From Gammaproteobacteria bacterium (GTDB taxonomy: Bacteria > Pseudomonadota > Gammaproteobacteria > Burkholderiales > Thiobacillaceae): DNA of 64,000 nucleotides. Made by a program: the position numbers and the translations under genes. This document shows positions 45,129 to 54,095 of this stretch, piece after piece. The stretch's first letter is position 1, and each line of letters begins with the position of its first letter. Location of the stretch: NCBI GenBank assembly GCA_018820765.1, contig JAHJNN010000012.1, positions 248,001 to 312,000 of the forward strand, written 5' to 3'. The notes beneath the pieces were generated by a model, which was not told the origin of the DNA, made no database searches, and saw nothing but the letters and a program-made list of their open reading frames with translations.

Positions 45129-46199
45129 TTAGAAGCGGATGTGCGCGGACGCGTTCAGGTTGGCACGACCACCACGCCAGTTATCGATGTGATACTTGGT
45201 GAAAGGCAGGCCGGTCTTCTCGAAGAATGCGGGCCAGCCGATGCGGTCGATCCAGTCGATCATGCGCTCCCAAGGCTTGCCGTCTTCCTTGTAGGTGGCA
45301 AGAATCTTCTTGACCACTTCGCCCACTTCCGGCCAACGCGGTGCGTTGTTCGGCAGACCCGAGGCAACCAGCTTGTGGAAGGTCGGCTTGGAACGGGCGT
45401 TGGAGTTCTTGCCGCCCACCCAGATCGCAATCTTGGAGTGCTCGGGATCGTTGATCTGCATCGGCGGGCAGGGCGGGAAGCAGGCGCCGCAGCAAATGCA
45501 CTTCTTCTCGTCGACTTCCAGCGAGGGCTTGCCGTTCACCAGAGCGGGACGGATCGCAGCCACCGGGCAGCGAGCAACGACGGAGGGACGCTCACACACG
45601 TTGGCAACCAGATCATGGTTGATCTTCGGCGGTTTGGTGTGCTGGACGATGATGGCGATGTCGGCCTGGCCGCCGCAGTTGATTTCGCAGCAGGAGGTGG
45701 ACAGCTTGACGCGGTTGGGCATCTCGCACTTGACGAAGTCGTCGTACAGCTCGTCCATCAGCGCCTTCACCACGCCGGAAGCGTCGGTGCCGGGGATGTC
45801 GCAGTGCAGCCAGCCCTGGGTGTGCGCAATCATGGACACCGAGTTGGCGGTACCGCCGATGGGGTAGCCCTTGTCGTTCAGCGCCTTGATCAGCGGCTCG
45901 ACCTTGGAACCATCAGCCACCATGTATTCGATGTTGGAACGGGCGGTGAAACGCACGAAACCGTCGCCGTACTGGTCGGCGATGTCGGCCAGTTCGCGGA
46001 TGGTGTAGTGGTCCATCTGACGCTGGGTGCCGGCCTTGACGGTCCAGATTTCGTCGCCGGATTCAGCGCGGTGGTACAGGACACCCGGCTTCGGATGGCT
46101 GTGGAAAGACCACTTGCCATAGTTCTTCACCATCACGGGGTGCATGTAGGGCATCGGATCCGGTGCGCCGGATTCGATAGGCGGACGTAGTTCTGCCAT
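45129..46199 (-). CDS. dsrB: Dissimilatory sulfite reductase beta subunit (oxidative type)
   Basis: 356 residues. The siroheme/[4Fe-4S] region includes LSTSCCEINCGGQADIAIIV, followed by CERPSVVARCPVAAIRP. The inserted ferredoxin domain is KKCICCGACFPPCPPMQI. It pairs with DsrA in an alpha2-beta2 enzyme that, in this gene context, oxidises DsrC-bound sulfur to sulfite. GGAG precedes the ATG. Confidence 0.97.
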   Translation of the reverse strand: MAELRPPIESGAPDPMPYMHPVMVKNYGKWSFHSHPKPGVLYHRAESGDEIWTVKAGTQRQMDHYTIRELADIADQYGDGFVRFTARSNIEYMVADGSKVEPLIKALNDKGYPIGGTANSVSMIAHTQGWLHCDIPGTDASGVVKALMDELYDDFVKCEMPNRVKLSTSCCEINCGGQADIAIIVQHTKPPKINHDLVANVCERPSVVARCPVAAIRPALVNGKPSLEVDEKKCICCGACFPPCPPMQINDPEHSKIAIWVGGKNSNARSKPTFHKLVASGLPNNAPRWPEVGEVVKKILATYKEDGKPWERMIDWIDRIGWPAFFEKTGLPFTKYHIDNWRGGRANLNASAHIRF

Positions 46200-46264
46200 G
46201 ATTTATCTCCAACTGATTTAATGCACGGACCCCAGCTCGCACCGGGATCCGCGGTAAACGAAAC

Positions 46265-47566
46265 TTAAGCGGCGGACTGCTTGTACTCGTTCCACTTCTC
46301 GACTTGCTCGTCCCAGTCGTCGGAACGGAAGTAGGGGTTGGAACGCGGCGAGCTGATCATGTTGGGATCGACCGGGATGTCCAGACCTTCGAGGAAATTG
46401 GTCAGTCCGATACGCTCGATCATTTCACCGGTACGCTCGTGCTCCAGCGCATTTTCGGCGAAGAAGTCGAGAATATTGCGTGCCAGTTCGTTCAGCTTCT
46501 CGAAGTCCTCGTCGGACTCAAGCTTCATGAACGGGATGACCACGGTGCCCATGGAGGCGCCGATCTTCAGCACGCCCTTGCCGCCCACCAGGATGGACAC
46601 GCCCTTGTCGTTACCGGGCAGCAGGCCGCCGGGGATGACGTTCAGGCAGTGCATGCAACGCACGCAGTTCTTGTTGTCGATACACAGGGTGTTGCCGTCG
46701 CCCAGGCTGGCAGCGGAGACGTTCTCGCTGGCCTTGAACTTGTCAGAGGCAACCAGCGTGATGGCCTTGGTCGGGCACTTGCTGATCACGTCATTGACCA
46801 GGTCATTCATGCCGTGGGCCTTGAAGTAGTCCTGAACCTGTGCTTCATTGACGCGGATGTTGTCGCGCCAGGTACCGATGGTCGCCATGTCGGAACGCTG
46901 AATGGCGTTCATGCAGTCGTTCGGGCAGCCAGAGAACTTGAACTTGAACTTGTACGGCAGGGACGGACGGTGCATGTCGTCCAGGTTGTTGTTGATGACG
47001 GTGCGCAGCGCCTTGGCTTCGTCGTAGCAGGACATTTCGCAACGCGAAGCGCCGACACAGGACATGGAGGTACGCAGCGCGGGGCCGGCACCACCGAGGT
47101 CGAAGCCCATCTCGTTGAATTCGTCGAACGCCTTCTGGACGTTTTCGGTCTTGATGCCCTGGAACATGATGTCGCCGGACTGACCATGGAACGCGATCAG
47201 GCCCGAACCACCGGTTGCCGACCAGACGTCGCACATCTTGCGCAGCAGGTCAGACGTGTAGTGCATGCCAGCGGGCGGCTGGATGCGCAGGGTGTGGAAT
47301 TCGGCCGCTTCGGGGAACAGCGGCTTGTGGTTTTCGTCCTTCAATTCAGTGAAACGGGGGATCACGCCGCCGCCGTAACCGAACACACCAACCGTACCGC
47401 CCTTCCAGTAACCAAACTTGGTCTTGTAGGAGGTTTCCAGCTGACCCATCAGGTCAACCATCATGTCGTTATCTTTAGCCAGGCGCTTCAGGCCGGACAC
47501 GAAGCTGGGCCACGGGCCTTTCTCGAGCTCGTCCAGATTGGGCGTGTCAATCATTTGCTTTGCCAT
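46265..47566 (-). CDS. dsrA: Dissimilatory sulfite reductase alpha subunit (oxidative type)
   Basis: 433 residues. Siroheme-linked cluster ligands are CVGASRCEMSCYD (C-X5-C) and FSGCPNDCMN (C-X3-C). The inserted ferredoxin domain has NKNCVRCMHCLNVIPGGL. First gene of the cluster, with AGGAG before the ATG. The oxidative (rDsr) assignment rests on the co-located dsrEFH and dsrL; phylogeny was not computed. Confidence 0.97.
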   Translation of the reverse strand: MAKQMIDTPNLDELEKGPWPSFVSGLKRLAKDNDMMVDLMGQLETSYKTKFGYWKGGTVGVFGYGGGVIPRFTELKDENHKPLFPEAAEFHTLRIQPPAGMHYTSDLLRKMCDVWSATGGSGLIAFHGQSGDIMFQGIKTENVQKAFDEFNEMGFDLGGAGPALRTSMSCVGASRCEMSCYDEAKALRTVINNNLDDMHRPSLPYKFKFKFSGCPNDCMNAIQRSDMATIGTWRDNIRVNEAQVQDYFKAHGMNDLVNDVISKCPTKAITLVASDKFKASENVSAASLGDGNTLCIDNKNCVRCMHCLNVIPGGLLPGNDKGVSILVGGKGVLKIGASMGTVVIPFMKLESDEDFEKLNELARNILDFFAENALEHERTGEMIERIGLTNFLEGLDIPVDPNMISSPRSNPYFRSDDWDEQVEKWNEYKQSAA

Positions 47567-47945
47567 TCTTCTCTCCTAGAAAATTTCGAAATGCCCGCTC
47601 AGCCGACAGCTCAACGGTATTTCAGCATCGTATTGGCTAGACAGCTGCGTCACCATCATTCTCATGGGTAAAACGACTACCCCATCGCGGTAGGGATATA
47701 CCTACCCATAAGGAGTAGATGAATTCCCCCAACGCGGTAATGCCTCATCCTGGCAAACAGTGAGACATTAGGTGCTCGCCACAGGAACCGATAAGAGTAT
47801 TAAAATATTGTTGCGAACGCAAGCCCCTGCCTGCAACAGGGTTGAAATAGTACGGATTACCCTCATAAACGCAAGAAGTCGATGAATTGCATTGTCAAGA
47901 CAGTGCAGTCCATCAATGAATTGATGCAACCCGGATCGAGATTTC
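47567..47945. promoter_or_regulatory. dsr/satellite divergent promoter region with palindrome and heptamer motifs
   Basis: A 379-bp intergenic region between dsrA (minus) and the satellite operon (plus). GGTAGG-GATATA-CCTACC (47689-47706) is an inverted repeat. ATGGGTA (47664-47670), TACCCAT (47703-47709) and AGGAGTA (47711-47717) match the NarL heptamer TACYYMT on one or other strand. The rest, up to 47945, has an AT-rich patch near 47798-47812 but no unambiguous promoter. Confidence 0.55.
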
Positions 47946-48167
47946 ATGCCCGAAATTACCCCCCTGGACAAAATGCGCCTGCCGTTCGGCGGCCAGGAAG
48001 TCGAATTCCAGCACCTGACCCACGAGTCGGGCGGGGTGCCGTTTCTGCGCATCCGCATCCGCGAAAACAAACGTTTCACCATTTTCGATGTCGATCCGGT
48101 CAGCGCGCAAAAGTGGGCCGACCTGATGCAGGCCTGGGCGCATGAGCACGCCGGGGATGCGCCGTGA
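47946..48167 (+). CDS. Conserved small protein of unknown function
   Basis: 73 residues (MPEITPLDKMRLPFGGQEVE, TIFDVDPVSAQKWADLMQAW). No known domain is recognised, there are no cysteines and no signal peptide. It is the first gene of the satellite group and overlaps the next start (GTGA at 48164-48167), so the two are probably translated together. A longer out-of-frame ORF over the same DNA is rejected. Confidence 0.7.
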   Translation: MPEITPLDKMRLPFGGQEVEFQHLTHESGGVPFLRIRIRENKRFTIFDVDPVSAQKWADLMQAWAHEHAGDAP

Positions 48168-48820
48168 GTTGGGACTGGCCTGAAAACAAGCCGGAGGAAT
48201 ACACGCCCCACATGATCGACCTGCAGTTCGATCTGGTCGGCACGACCATCCCGGCCGACAATGCGCAAATGCTGTCCGACGCGCTGCAGCGCCTGCTGCC
48301 GTGGCTGGGTGAAGAGCGTGGCACCGGCATCCAGCACCTCAAGGGCGCCGAAACCAACAAAGGCGATGCCACACTCAACATCAACCGGCGCACCAAGCTG
48401 TTCCTGCGCGTGCCCAAGGCGCGAGTGGACGAGATGCAGCGCCTGACCGGACAAACGCTCGACCTGGCCGGCCACACCATGCAGATTGGCAGTTTCAAAA
48501 CCCGCGCATTCAGTGCGTTCGCCAATATCTACGCGCATTTCGTTGACACGGGCAGCGCCACTGAAGAACAATTCGTGCAGGACGTGATGCGCGAGCTGGA
48601 CGGTCATTTCCAGCTGCGCTGCGGGTTTATCTGCGGCAAGCGGCAAACTCTACAAAGCGCATCCGGCCCGATCCATGGCTATAGTCTGATGCTGCACGAC
48701 GTGCCGCCTCACAAGTCCCTGCAACTGCAGGACGAGGGCATGGGGCGCAACCGTTTGTTAGGCTGCGGGATTTTCATCCCGCATAAATCCATCGCGCCGG
48801 TCGTTCCGGCGAATCTTTAA
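48164..48820 (+). CDS. Cas6/Cmx6-like RAMP protein, no CRISPR array present
   Basis: 218 residues from GTG 48164. The pattern follows the MYXAN-type Cas6 (Cmx6) family: IDLQFDLVGTTIPADNAQML and LLPWLGEERGTGIQHLKGAE at the N-terminus, TKLFLRVPKARVDEMQRLTGQ, GHTMQIGS, and a C-terminal Gly-rich loop GMGRNRLLGCGIFIPHKSI. RAMP proteins of this type bind or cleave RNA. No repeat array, cas gene or phage marker lies nearby; its neighbours are sulfur genes. The family resemblance is from recognition, not a search. Activity, and even RNA binding, is inferred. Confidence 0.72.
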   Translation: MSWDWPENKPEEYTPHMIDLQFDLVGTTIPADNAQMLSDALQRLLPWLGEERGTGIQHLKGAETNKGDATLNINRRTKLFLRVPKARVDEMQRLTGQTLDLAGHTMQIGSFKTRAFSAFANIYAHFVDTGSATEEQFVQDVMRELDGHFQLRCGFICGKRQTLQSASGPIHGYSLMLHDVPPHKSLQLQDEGMGRNRLLGCGIFIPHKSIAPVVPANL

Positions 48821-48845
48821 ATTGACCAACCCGAAAGGAGAAAGC

Positions 48846-49178
48846 ATGTCTTATGTTGTAAACGGCGAAGAGCTCGAAACCGGTGAAGAAGAATTCCTGC
48901 TGGAAGCCAACTTCAGTGACGACGTCCCCCCCGTCATCGCCGCGGCTGAAAAAATCACGCTGACCGACGAGCACTGGACAGTCATCAACTTCATGCGCGA
49001 AAAGTACAAGGAAGACGGCTCAACCCCCAACTTCCGCAACATGCTTGCTGAAATGGATGAACTGCACCCGGGCACCGACTGGAAGAAAAAGCTGTATGAG
49101 CTTTTCCCCAATCAGCCCGCACGCCAGTCGGCTCGCGTCTCCGGCCTGACCAAGCCTTACGGCAAGGGCGGCTACTGA
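48846..49178 (+). CDS. Cysteine-free DsrC/TusE homologue (RspA-like)
   Basis: 110 residues from the ATG at 48846, with AAGGAG upstream. It is clearly DsrC/TusE family (LTDEHWTVINFMREKYKEDG, WKKKLYELFPNQPARQSARVSGLTKPYG in parts). The C-terminal arm ends KPYGKGGY and the protein has no Cys at all, so it cannot carry sulfur as DsrC or TusE do. DsrC-family proteins without either cysteine have been grouped as RspA, proposed to be regulatory. It lies between the Cas6-like gene and a sulfurtransferase. Confidence 0.88.
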   Translation: MSYVVNGEELETGEEEFLLEANFSDDVPPVIAAAEKITLTDEHWTVINFMREKYKEDGSTPNFRNMLAEMDELHPGTDWKKKLYELFPNQPARQSARVSGLTKPYGKGGY

Positions 49179-49269
49179 TTCGGGCAGTCGGCTCCGATTG
49201 AGCGGGCAGCGTGGCGGTTCGTCACGCTGCCCGCTTTCCCCTTGCAGTTCACCTTTCTCGGCTTCATTC

Positions 49270-50118
49270 ATGTTTTCCAACACCCTCGTTACCACTGAAG
49301 ACCTGGCCGCGCATCTGGACGATCCGAACTGGATCATTCTGGATTGCCGCTTCACCCTTACCGATACCGGGGCGGGCCGTCAAGCCTACGAGAAAGCACA
49401 TATCCCGGGTGCACGTTACGTGCATCTGGATGACGACCTATCCGCCCCCCTCGGTGAAACCACGGGGCGGCATCCGCTGCCCGATCCGCGCGCGCTGACC
49501 GAAAAACTCTGCGAGTGGGGCGTCGGCGTCAACAAACAGGTAGTGGTGTACGACGACAGTTATGGCGCCATGGCCGTCAGGCTATGGTGGATGATGCGCT
49601 GGCTCGGCCATCCTGGCGTCGCCCTGCTGGACGGCGGCTATCCGAAATGGACGCGCGAAAAGCGCCCGGTCGATGCCGACATCCCGGCGCCGCACCGGGG
49701 CGCCTGCGCCTGTCTGCCCGAGCCCACCCAGATCGTGGCGGCAAACGAGGTTTTGCACGCCTCGCAGACTGGCGAGCAGATCATTCTCGATGCGCGCCCC
49801 GACCGCCGCTTCAGCGGCGAATTCGAGCCGCTCGACCCGGTGGCCGGCCATGTGCCCGGCGCCATCAACTGGCAGTTCGACGAGAATCTCGACGTCGACG
49901 GCACCTTCCTGCCGCCCGAGGCGCTGCGCGAAAACTACCAGGCATTGCTGAAAGGCAAGCCCGCCTGGCAAGTGATCCACATGTGCGGGTCCGGCGTCAC
50001 CGCCTGCCACAACATCCTGGCGATGGAAATCGCCGGCCTTCCCGGTTCCCGGCTTTACCCCGGTTCGTGGAGCGAGTGGATCACCGACCCCGCCCGCCCC
50101 GTCGCCACAGGAGAATAA
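49270..50118 (+). CDS. Two-domain sulfurtransferase (thiosulfate/3-mercaptopyruvate type)
   Basis: 282 residues with tandem rhodanese domains. The N-terminal inactive domain includes WIILDCRFTL and HIPGARYVHLDDDL; the C-terminal catalytic domain has ILDARPDRRFSG and the active loop CGSGVTACHN with the nucleophilic Cys. SseA-like in size. It could mobilise sulfane sulfur for the Dsr system. It starts 91 nt after the DsrC-like gene, and the next gene follows after 2 nt. Confidence 0.92.
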   Translation: MFSNTLVTTEDLAAHLDDPNWIILDCRFTLTDTGAGRQAYEKAHIPGARYVHLDDDLSAPLGETTGRHPLPDPRALTEKLCEWGVGVNKQVVVYDDSYGAMAVRLWWMMRWLGHPGVALLDGGYPKWTREKRPVDADIPAPHRGACACLPEPTQIVAANEVLHASQTGEQIILDARPDRRFSGEFEPLDPVAGHVPGAINWQFDENLDVDGTFLPPEALRENYQALLKGKPAWQVIHMCGSGVTACHNILAMEIAGLPGSRLYPGSWSEWITDPARPVATGE

Positions 50119-50120
50119 CC

Positions 50121-50741
50121 ATGGCCATGCCCATTCGCGTCAAAACTGTCTGGTTCAAGAAGGACGGCGAGCGCAGCGCCGAAGAAATCGCCGGTGCCGT
50201 CGCCACCACCACGTGGCGCGTCGCCGACAAGGCGGTCGACAATCTCGGCCGCGAGAACTACGACATCATCACGCCGGCACGCGGCTTCAAGCTGATCGCC
50301 GAATTCCTCGCCTTCCTGGTGCATTACTGCGACCGCATGGCCTACGCCTCGCTGACGCCTGAGCGCCGCGTCGCCGTGCTGCAGGCGGTCGCGAACCGGC
50401 TCGGCGAAGTGATGGAAGAGAACATCATCAGCGTGGTCGGTCCCGACCCCAGCCGCAACTTCAAGGCCGAGTTCATCGATTTTCTGAACCGCCGCTTCAA
50501 TGACTACGCCGAATTCGAATTTCCCGACGACGAAAAGGCCAGCTTCCCGGCACTGCGCTTCCTCGGCCTGCAGATCCGCGACGAGATGGGCGACAGCGAC
50601 AAAACCTGGATCATGGACCAGATCATGGACATCGAAATGCCCGAAATGATGGGCACGGTGCGCAAGAGCTTCAAAGGCCTGCTATCCGACGCGCCGGTCA
50701 AGCGCGGCTTCGGTTCGCCCGACATGCTGCCCCCGGAATGA
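50121..50741 (+). CDS. Conserved protein of unknown function in the sulfur satellite group
   Basis: 206 residues from the ATG at 50121, with GGAGAA before it and 2 nt from the sulfurtransferase. Soluble, mixed alpha/beta. Recognisable stretches are VKTVWFKKDGERSAEEIAGA, ARGFKLIAEFLAFLVHYCDRM and FIDFLNRRFNDYAEFEF. No known family is recognised and there is one cysteine. Tight coupling to the sulfurtransferase suggests a joint function. Confidence 0.8.
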   Translation: MAMPIRVKTVWFKKDGERSAEEIAGAVATTTWRVADKAVDNLGRENYDIITPARGFKLIAEFLAFLVHYCDRMAYASLTPERRVAVLQAVANRLGEVMEENIISVVGPDPSRNFKAEFIDFLNRRFNDYAEFEFPDDEKASFPALRFLGLQIRDEMGDSDKTWIMDQIMDIEMPEMMGTVRKSFKGLLSDAPVKRGFGSPDMLPPE

Positions 50742-50815
50742 TTCCGCCCCTGAATCGGACATAGATTTGTCGCCTTCGGCTCAGCTTCGCGCCCTGTCCG
50801 ATTCAGGAACGGAAT
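50741..50815. repeat. Long imperfect inverted repeat (21-nt arms)
   Basis: The left arm 50741-50761 (ATTCCG, then CCTGAATCGGACA) pairs with the right arm 50795-50815 (TGTCCGATTCAGG, then CGGAAT). Each arm has a 2-nt internal mismatch and the loop is 33 nt. It fills the spacer between the 206-aa protein and the dioxygenase and lacks a T-run, so it is not a standard terminator. Confidence 0.85.
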
Positions 50816-50826
50816 CAGGTAACCCT

Positions 50827-51720
50827 ATGAGCAACCCCTTCGACCTCGCCGACGACACCGGCTATCGCGCCTGGCGCGACGCCAAGCTCGCCGCGTATCC
50901 GCGCAGCGTCGACGACCTGATCGTGCCGCTGGCCGACCCGCGCCATCTTACGCCCGACGAAATTTCCGCCCTCGAATCGCGCTGCGCGCGCGCCAACATG
51001 GCCATCTACAGCGCGCCGCACCTGCCCGCCGCCGACAAGTCGCTGTCCACGCAGTTGGGGCGCCAGCTCGGCCTGGTTCACCTGGAGGGCAACTACCTCG
51101 CCGACGAGGACGGCCTGTCCAGCATCACCCCTGCGGGCAACGAAGGCAGCGTGAAGGGCGAATACATCCCCTACACCCACAAGCCGATCAACTGGCACAC
51201 CGACGGCTACTACAACACGCTCGACCGCCGCATCCTCGGCATGACGCTGCACTGCGCGCAGGACGCCGAAGCCGGCGGGGAGAACGCGCTGCTCGACCAC
51301 GAAATCGCCTATATCCAGCTGCGCGACGCCAACCCGGGCTACGTCGCCGCGCTGATGCAGCCCGACGCGATGACCATTCCCGCGCGCATGGACGAGGACA
51401 ATATCGCCCGCCCCGAACAGAGCGGCCCGGTGTTCGCGGTCGACCCGGACGCGGGGTTTCTGACCATGCGCTACACCGCGCGTACCCGCTCCATCGTGTG
51501 GAAGGGCGACGCCGTCACGCAGGCCGCGGTCAGCGCCCTGGCCGACATCCTCGCCACGTCGGAATACATTCTCACCGCGCATCTCGCCCCCGGCATGGGC
51601 CTCATCTGCAACAACGTGCTGCACACCCGCAGCGGGTTTTCCGATTCGCCCGAACACCGCCGCCTGCTCTATCGCGGGCGCTATTACGACCGTCTGAGTT
51701 TTTCCACGCGCGCAGCTTAG
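50827..51720 (+). CDS. TauD/TfdA-family Fe(II)/2-oxoglutarate-type dioxygenase
   Basis: 297 residues. The facial triad is visible as HTDGYY (His-x-Asp) in the middle and NNVLHTRSGF near the end, followed by the Arg-rich segment HRRLLYRGRYYDR that binds 2-oxoglutarate in relatives. TauD-type enzymes release sulfite from sulfonates or hydroxylate other substrates; which applies here is unknown. Its position beside sulfur genes suggests an organosulfur substrate, but that is inference. Confidence 0.85.
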   Translation: MSNPFDLADDTGYRAWRDAKLAAYPRSVDDLIVPLADPRHLTPDEISALESRCARANMAIYSAPHLPAADKSLSTQLGRQLGLVHLEGNYLADEDGLSSITPAGNEGSVKGEYIPYTHKPINWHTDGYYNTLDRRILGMTLHCAQDAEAGGENALLDHEIAYIQLRDANPGYVAALMQPDAMTIPARMDEDNIARPEQSGPVFAVDPDAGFLTMRYTARTRSIVWKGDAVTQAAVSALADILATSEYILTAHLAPGMGLICNNVLHTRSGFSDSPEHRRLLYRGRYYDRLSFSTRAA

Positions 51721-51768
51721 GCGGCGGGTAAAGTAAAATAGCGGTCTTCTTTTTTCGGCCAAAGCCGC

Positions 51769-53019
51769 ATGCAGCTTCTCGCCCTCGGGGTCAACCATCA
51801 CACTGCGCCGCTCGCGATCCGCGAGCAGGTGGCGTTCGGCCCCGAAAAGCTGGTGCAGGCGCTGCATGAGCTGACGCAGAGCCGGCGCGCGTCCGAAGTC
51901 GCCATCCTGTCGACCTGCAACCGCACCGAGCTGTACGTCAACACCCCCTCGCCCGACGACGTGGCGCAATGGCTGGCCGATTTCCACCATATCGAACGGC
52001 GCGAACTCGCCCCCTACCTGTACGCGCTGCCGCGCGAACAGGCTGCACAGCATGCCTTCCGCGTCGCCGCCGGGCTCGACTCCATGGTGCTGGGAGAAAC
52101 CCAGATCCTTGGGCAGATGAAGCAGGCGGTACAGGCCGCCGAGGAAGCCGGCACCCTAGGCCTCCTGCTGCACAAGCTGTTCCAGCGCACCTTCTCGGTT
52201 GCCAAGGAAGTGCGCAGCAGCACTGAGATCGGCGCCAATTCGGTGTCGATGGCCGCCGCCGCGGTGCGCCTGGCCGAGCGCATCTTCCCCAGCATCCGCG
52301 AACAGGCGTGCCTCTTCATCGGCGCAGGCGAAATGATCGAACTGTGCATCACCCACTTTGCCGCACAGCACCCGCGCCGCATGACCGTGGCTAACCGCAC
52401 CGCCGAGCGCGCGCGCCCGCTGGCCGAGCGCTTCAACGCCGGGGTGATCCCGCTCACCGCGCTGCCCGACGAACTGCCCGCCTACGACATCATCATCACC
52501 TCCACCGCGAGCCCCTTGCCCATCCTCGGCAAGGGTATGCTGGAGCGTGCAATCAAGCAGCGCCGCCACCGCCCGATTTTCATCGTCGACCTGGCGGTGC
52601 CACGCGACGTCGAAGCCGAAGTTGTCGACATGGATGACGTGTTTTTATACAGCGTGGACGATCTGGGACAAGTGGTGCGCGAAGGCATGGACAACCGCGT
52701 GGCGCAGGTGGCGCAGGCCGAGGCGATCATCGAGACCAGCGTGGAAAGCTTTGTCCACTGGATGGAGGGCCGCGAACTGGTGCCGGTGATCCGCTCGCTG
52801 CGCGACACCGGCGAGCGCCACCGCCGCCATGAAATCGAAAAGGCGGAGAAGGCGCTGGCGCGCGGCGACGACCCGCGCGCAGTGCTCGACGCGATGAGCC
52901 ACGCGCTGGCCAACAAGCTTCTGCATGCGCCCACCCACGCGCTCAACCACGCCACGCACGACGAACGCGACCAGTTCGTCCGCCTGATCAGCCAGTTGTA
53001 CGGGCTGCACCAGGAATGA
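51769..53019 (+). CDS. hemA: Glutamyl-tRNA reductase
   Basis: 416 residues. [21 protein letters not shown] (in parts), [11 protein letters not shown] with the catalytic Cys, [14 protein letters not shown] and the NADPH-binding [13 protein letters not shown] are canonical. It makes glutamate-1-semialdehyde, the first committed precursor of siroheme and heme. Overlaps prfA by 4 nt. The hemA-prfA-prmC order is conserved in proteobacteria. Confidence 0.97.
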   Translation: MQLLALGVNHHTAPLAIREQVAFGPEKLVQALHELTQSRRASEVAILSTCNRTELYVNTPSPDDVAQWLADFHHIERRELAPYLYALPREQAAQHAFRVAAGLDSMVLGETQILGQMKQAVQAAEEAGTLGLLLHKLFQRTFSVAKEVRSSTEIGANSVSMAAAAVRLAERIFPSIREQACLFIGAGEMIELCITHFAAQHPRRMTVANRTAERARPLAERFNAGVIPLTALPDELPAYDIIITSTASPLPILGKGMLERAIKQRRHRPIFIVDLAVPRDVEAEVVDMDDVFLYSVDDLGQVVREGMDNRVAQVAQAEAIIETSVESFVHWMEGRELVPVIRSLRDTGERHRRHEIEKAEKALARGDDPRAVLDAMSHALANKLLHAPTHALNHATHDERDQFVRLISQLYGLHQE

Positions 53020-54095
53020 AAGCCTCTCTGGCGGACAAGCTCGCTCGCGCCGACGAGCGGCTGGAGGAACTCGACGCCCTGCTGTCGCAGCCGGAAATCG
53101 CGGGCGACATGGACAGCTACCGCAAGCTCACCCGCGAACACGCCGATCTCACCCCTGTGGTGGCGCTGTATCGTCAGTATCGGCAGGTTGAGGCCGACCA
53201 GAAGTCCGCCAGCGACATGCTCGCCGACCCGGAACTGCGCGAGTTGGCCGAAGCCGAGCTCGCCGATGGCGAAGCGAAAATCGCGCAGCTGGAGACCGCG
53301 CTGCAGACCGCACTCTTGCCGAAAGACCCCAACGACGAGCGCAACATCTTCCTCGAAATCCGCGCCGGCACTGGCGGCGACGAGTCCGCGCTGTTCGCCG
53401 GCAATCTCTTGCGCATGTACACGCGCTATGCCGAGCGTCAGGGCTGGAAGGTGGAAATCGTGTCGGAGCACCCCGGCGAGGTCGGCGGTTACAAGGAAGT
53501 CATCATCCGCATCGTCGGCCACGGCGCCTATTCGCGGCTGAAGTTCGAATCCGGCGGCCACCGCGTGCAGCGCGTGCCGGAAACCGAATCGCAGGGCCGC
53601 ATCCACACCTCGGCCTGCACCGTCGCGGTAATGCCGGAAGCCGACGAGGTCGGCGAAATCGACATCAACCCGGCCGACCTCAGGATCGACACCTTCCGCG
53701 CCTCGGGCGCCGGCGGCCAGCACATCAACAAGACCGATTCCGCAGTGCGCATCACCCACCTGCCCACGGGGCTGGTGGTCGAATGCCAGGACGACCGCTC
53801 GCAGCACAAGAACAAGGCACAGGCCATGAGCGTGCTGGCGGCACGCCTGAAGGACCGTGAACTACAGGCGCAGCACGCCGCCGAGGCCAGCGCCCGCAAG
53901 AGCCTCATCGGCACCGGCGACCGCTCCGACCGCATCCGCACCTACAACTTCCCGCAGGGCCGCATCACCGACCATCGCATCAACCTCACGCTGTACAAGA
54001 TCGACGCGATGATGGACGGCGAACTGATCGAGTTGCTCGATGCACTGGCGGCCGAGCATCAGGCGGAACTGCTGGCGACGCTCTCGGGTGAATAA
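53016..54095 (+). CDS. prfA: Peptide chain release factor 1
   Basis: 359 residues. The GGQ motif ([19 protein letters not shown]) sits near residue 230, with [15 protein letters not shown] before it. It reads UAA and UAG. It overlaps hemA by 4 nt, and its stop overlaps the possible GTG start of prmC. PrmC methylates the GGQ glutamine, so the gene pair forms a functional unit. Confidence 0.97.
   Translation: MKASLADKLARADERLEELDALLSQPEIAGDMDSYRKLTREHADLTPVVALYRQYRQVEADQKSASDMLADPELRELAEAELADGEAKIAQLETALQTALLPKDPNDERNIFLEIRAGTGGDESALFAGNLLRMYTRYAERQGWKVEIVSEHPGEVGGYKEVIIRIVGHGAYSRLKFESGGHRVQRVPETESQGRIHTSACTVAVMPEADEVGEIDINPADLRIDTFRASGAGGQHINKTDSAVRITHLPTGLVVECQDDRSQHKNKAQAMSVLAARLKDRELQAQHAAEASARKSLIGTGDRSDRIRTYNFPQGRITDHRINLTLYKIDAMMDGELIELLDALAAEHQAELLATLSGE

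Noticed and set aside
46304-47671. 455-codon plus-strand ORF over dsrA
   Set aside because: Antisense shadow of a highly conserved gene.
47882-48145. 87-codon ORF overlapping the 73-aa protein in another frame
   Set aside because: Arg/His/Pro-rich out-of-frame translation; the 73-aa frame has better composition and couples to the next gene.
47946-49178. Possible CRISPR array near the Cas6-like gene
   Set aside because: No regularly spaced repeats were found in the flanking intergenic DNA or elsewhere in the window.
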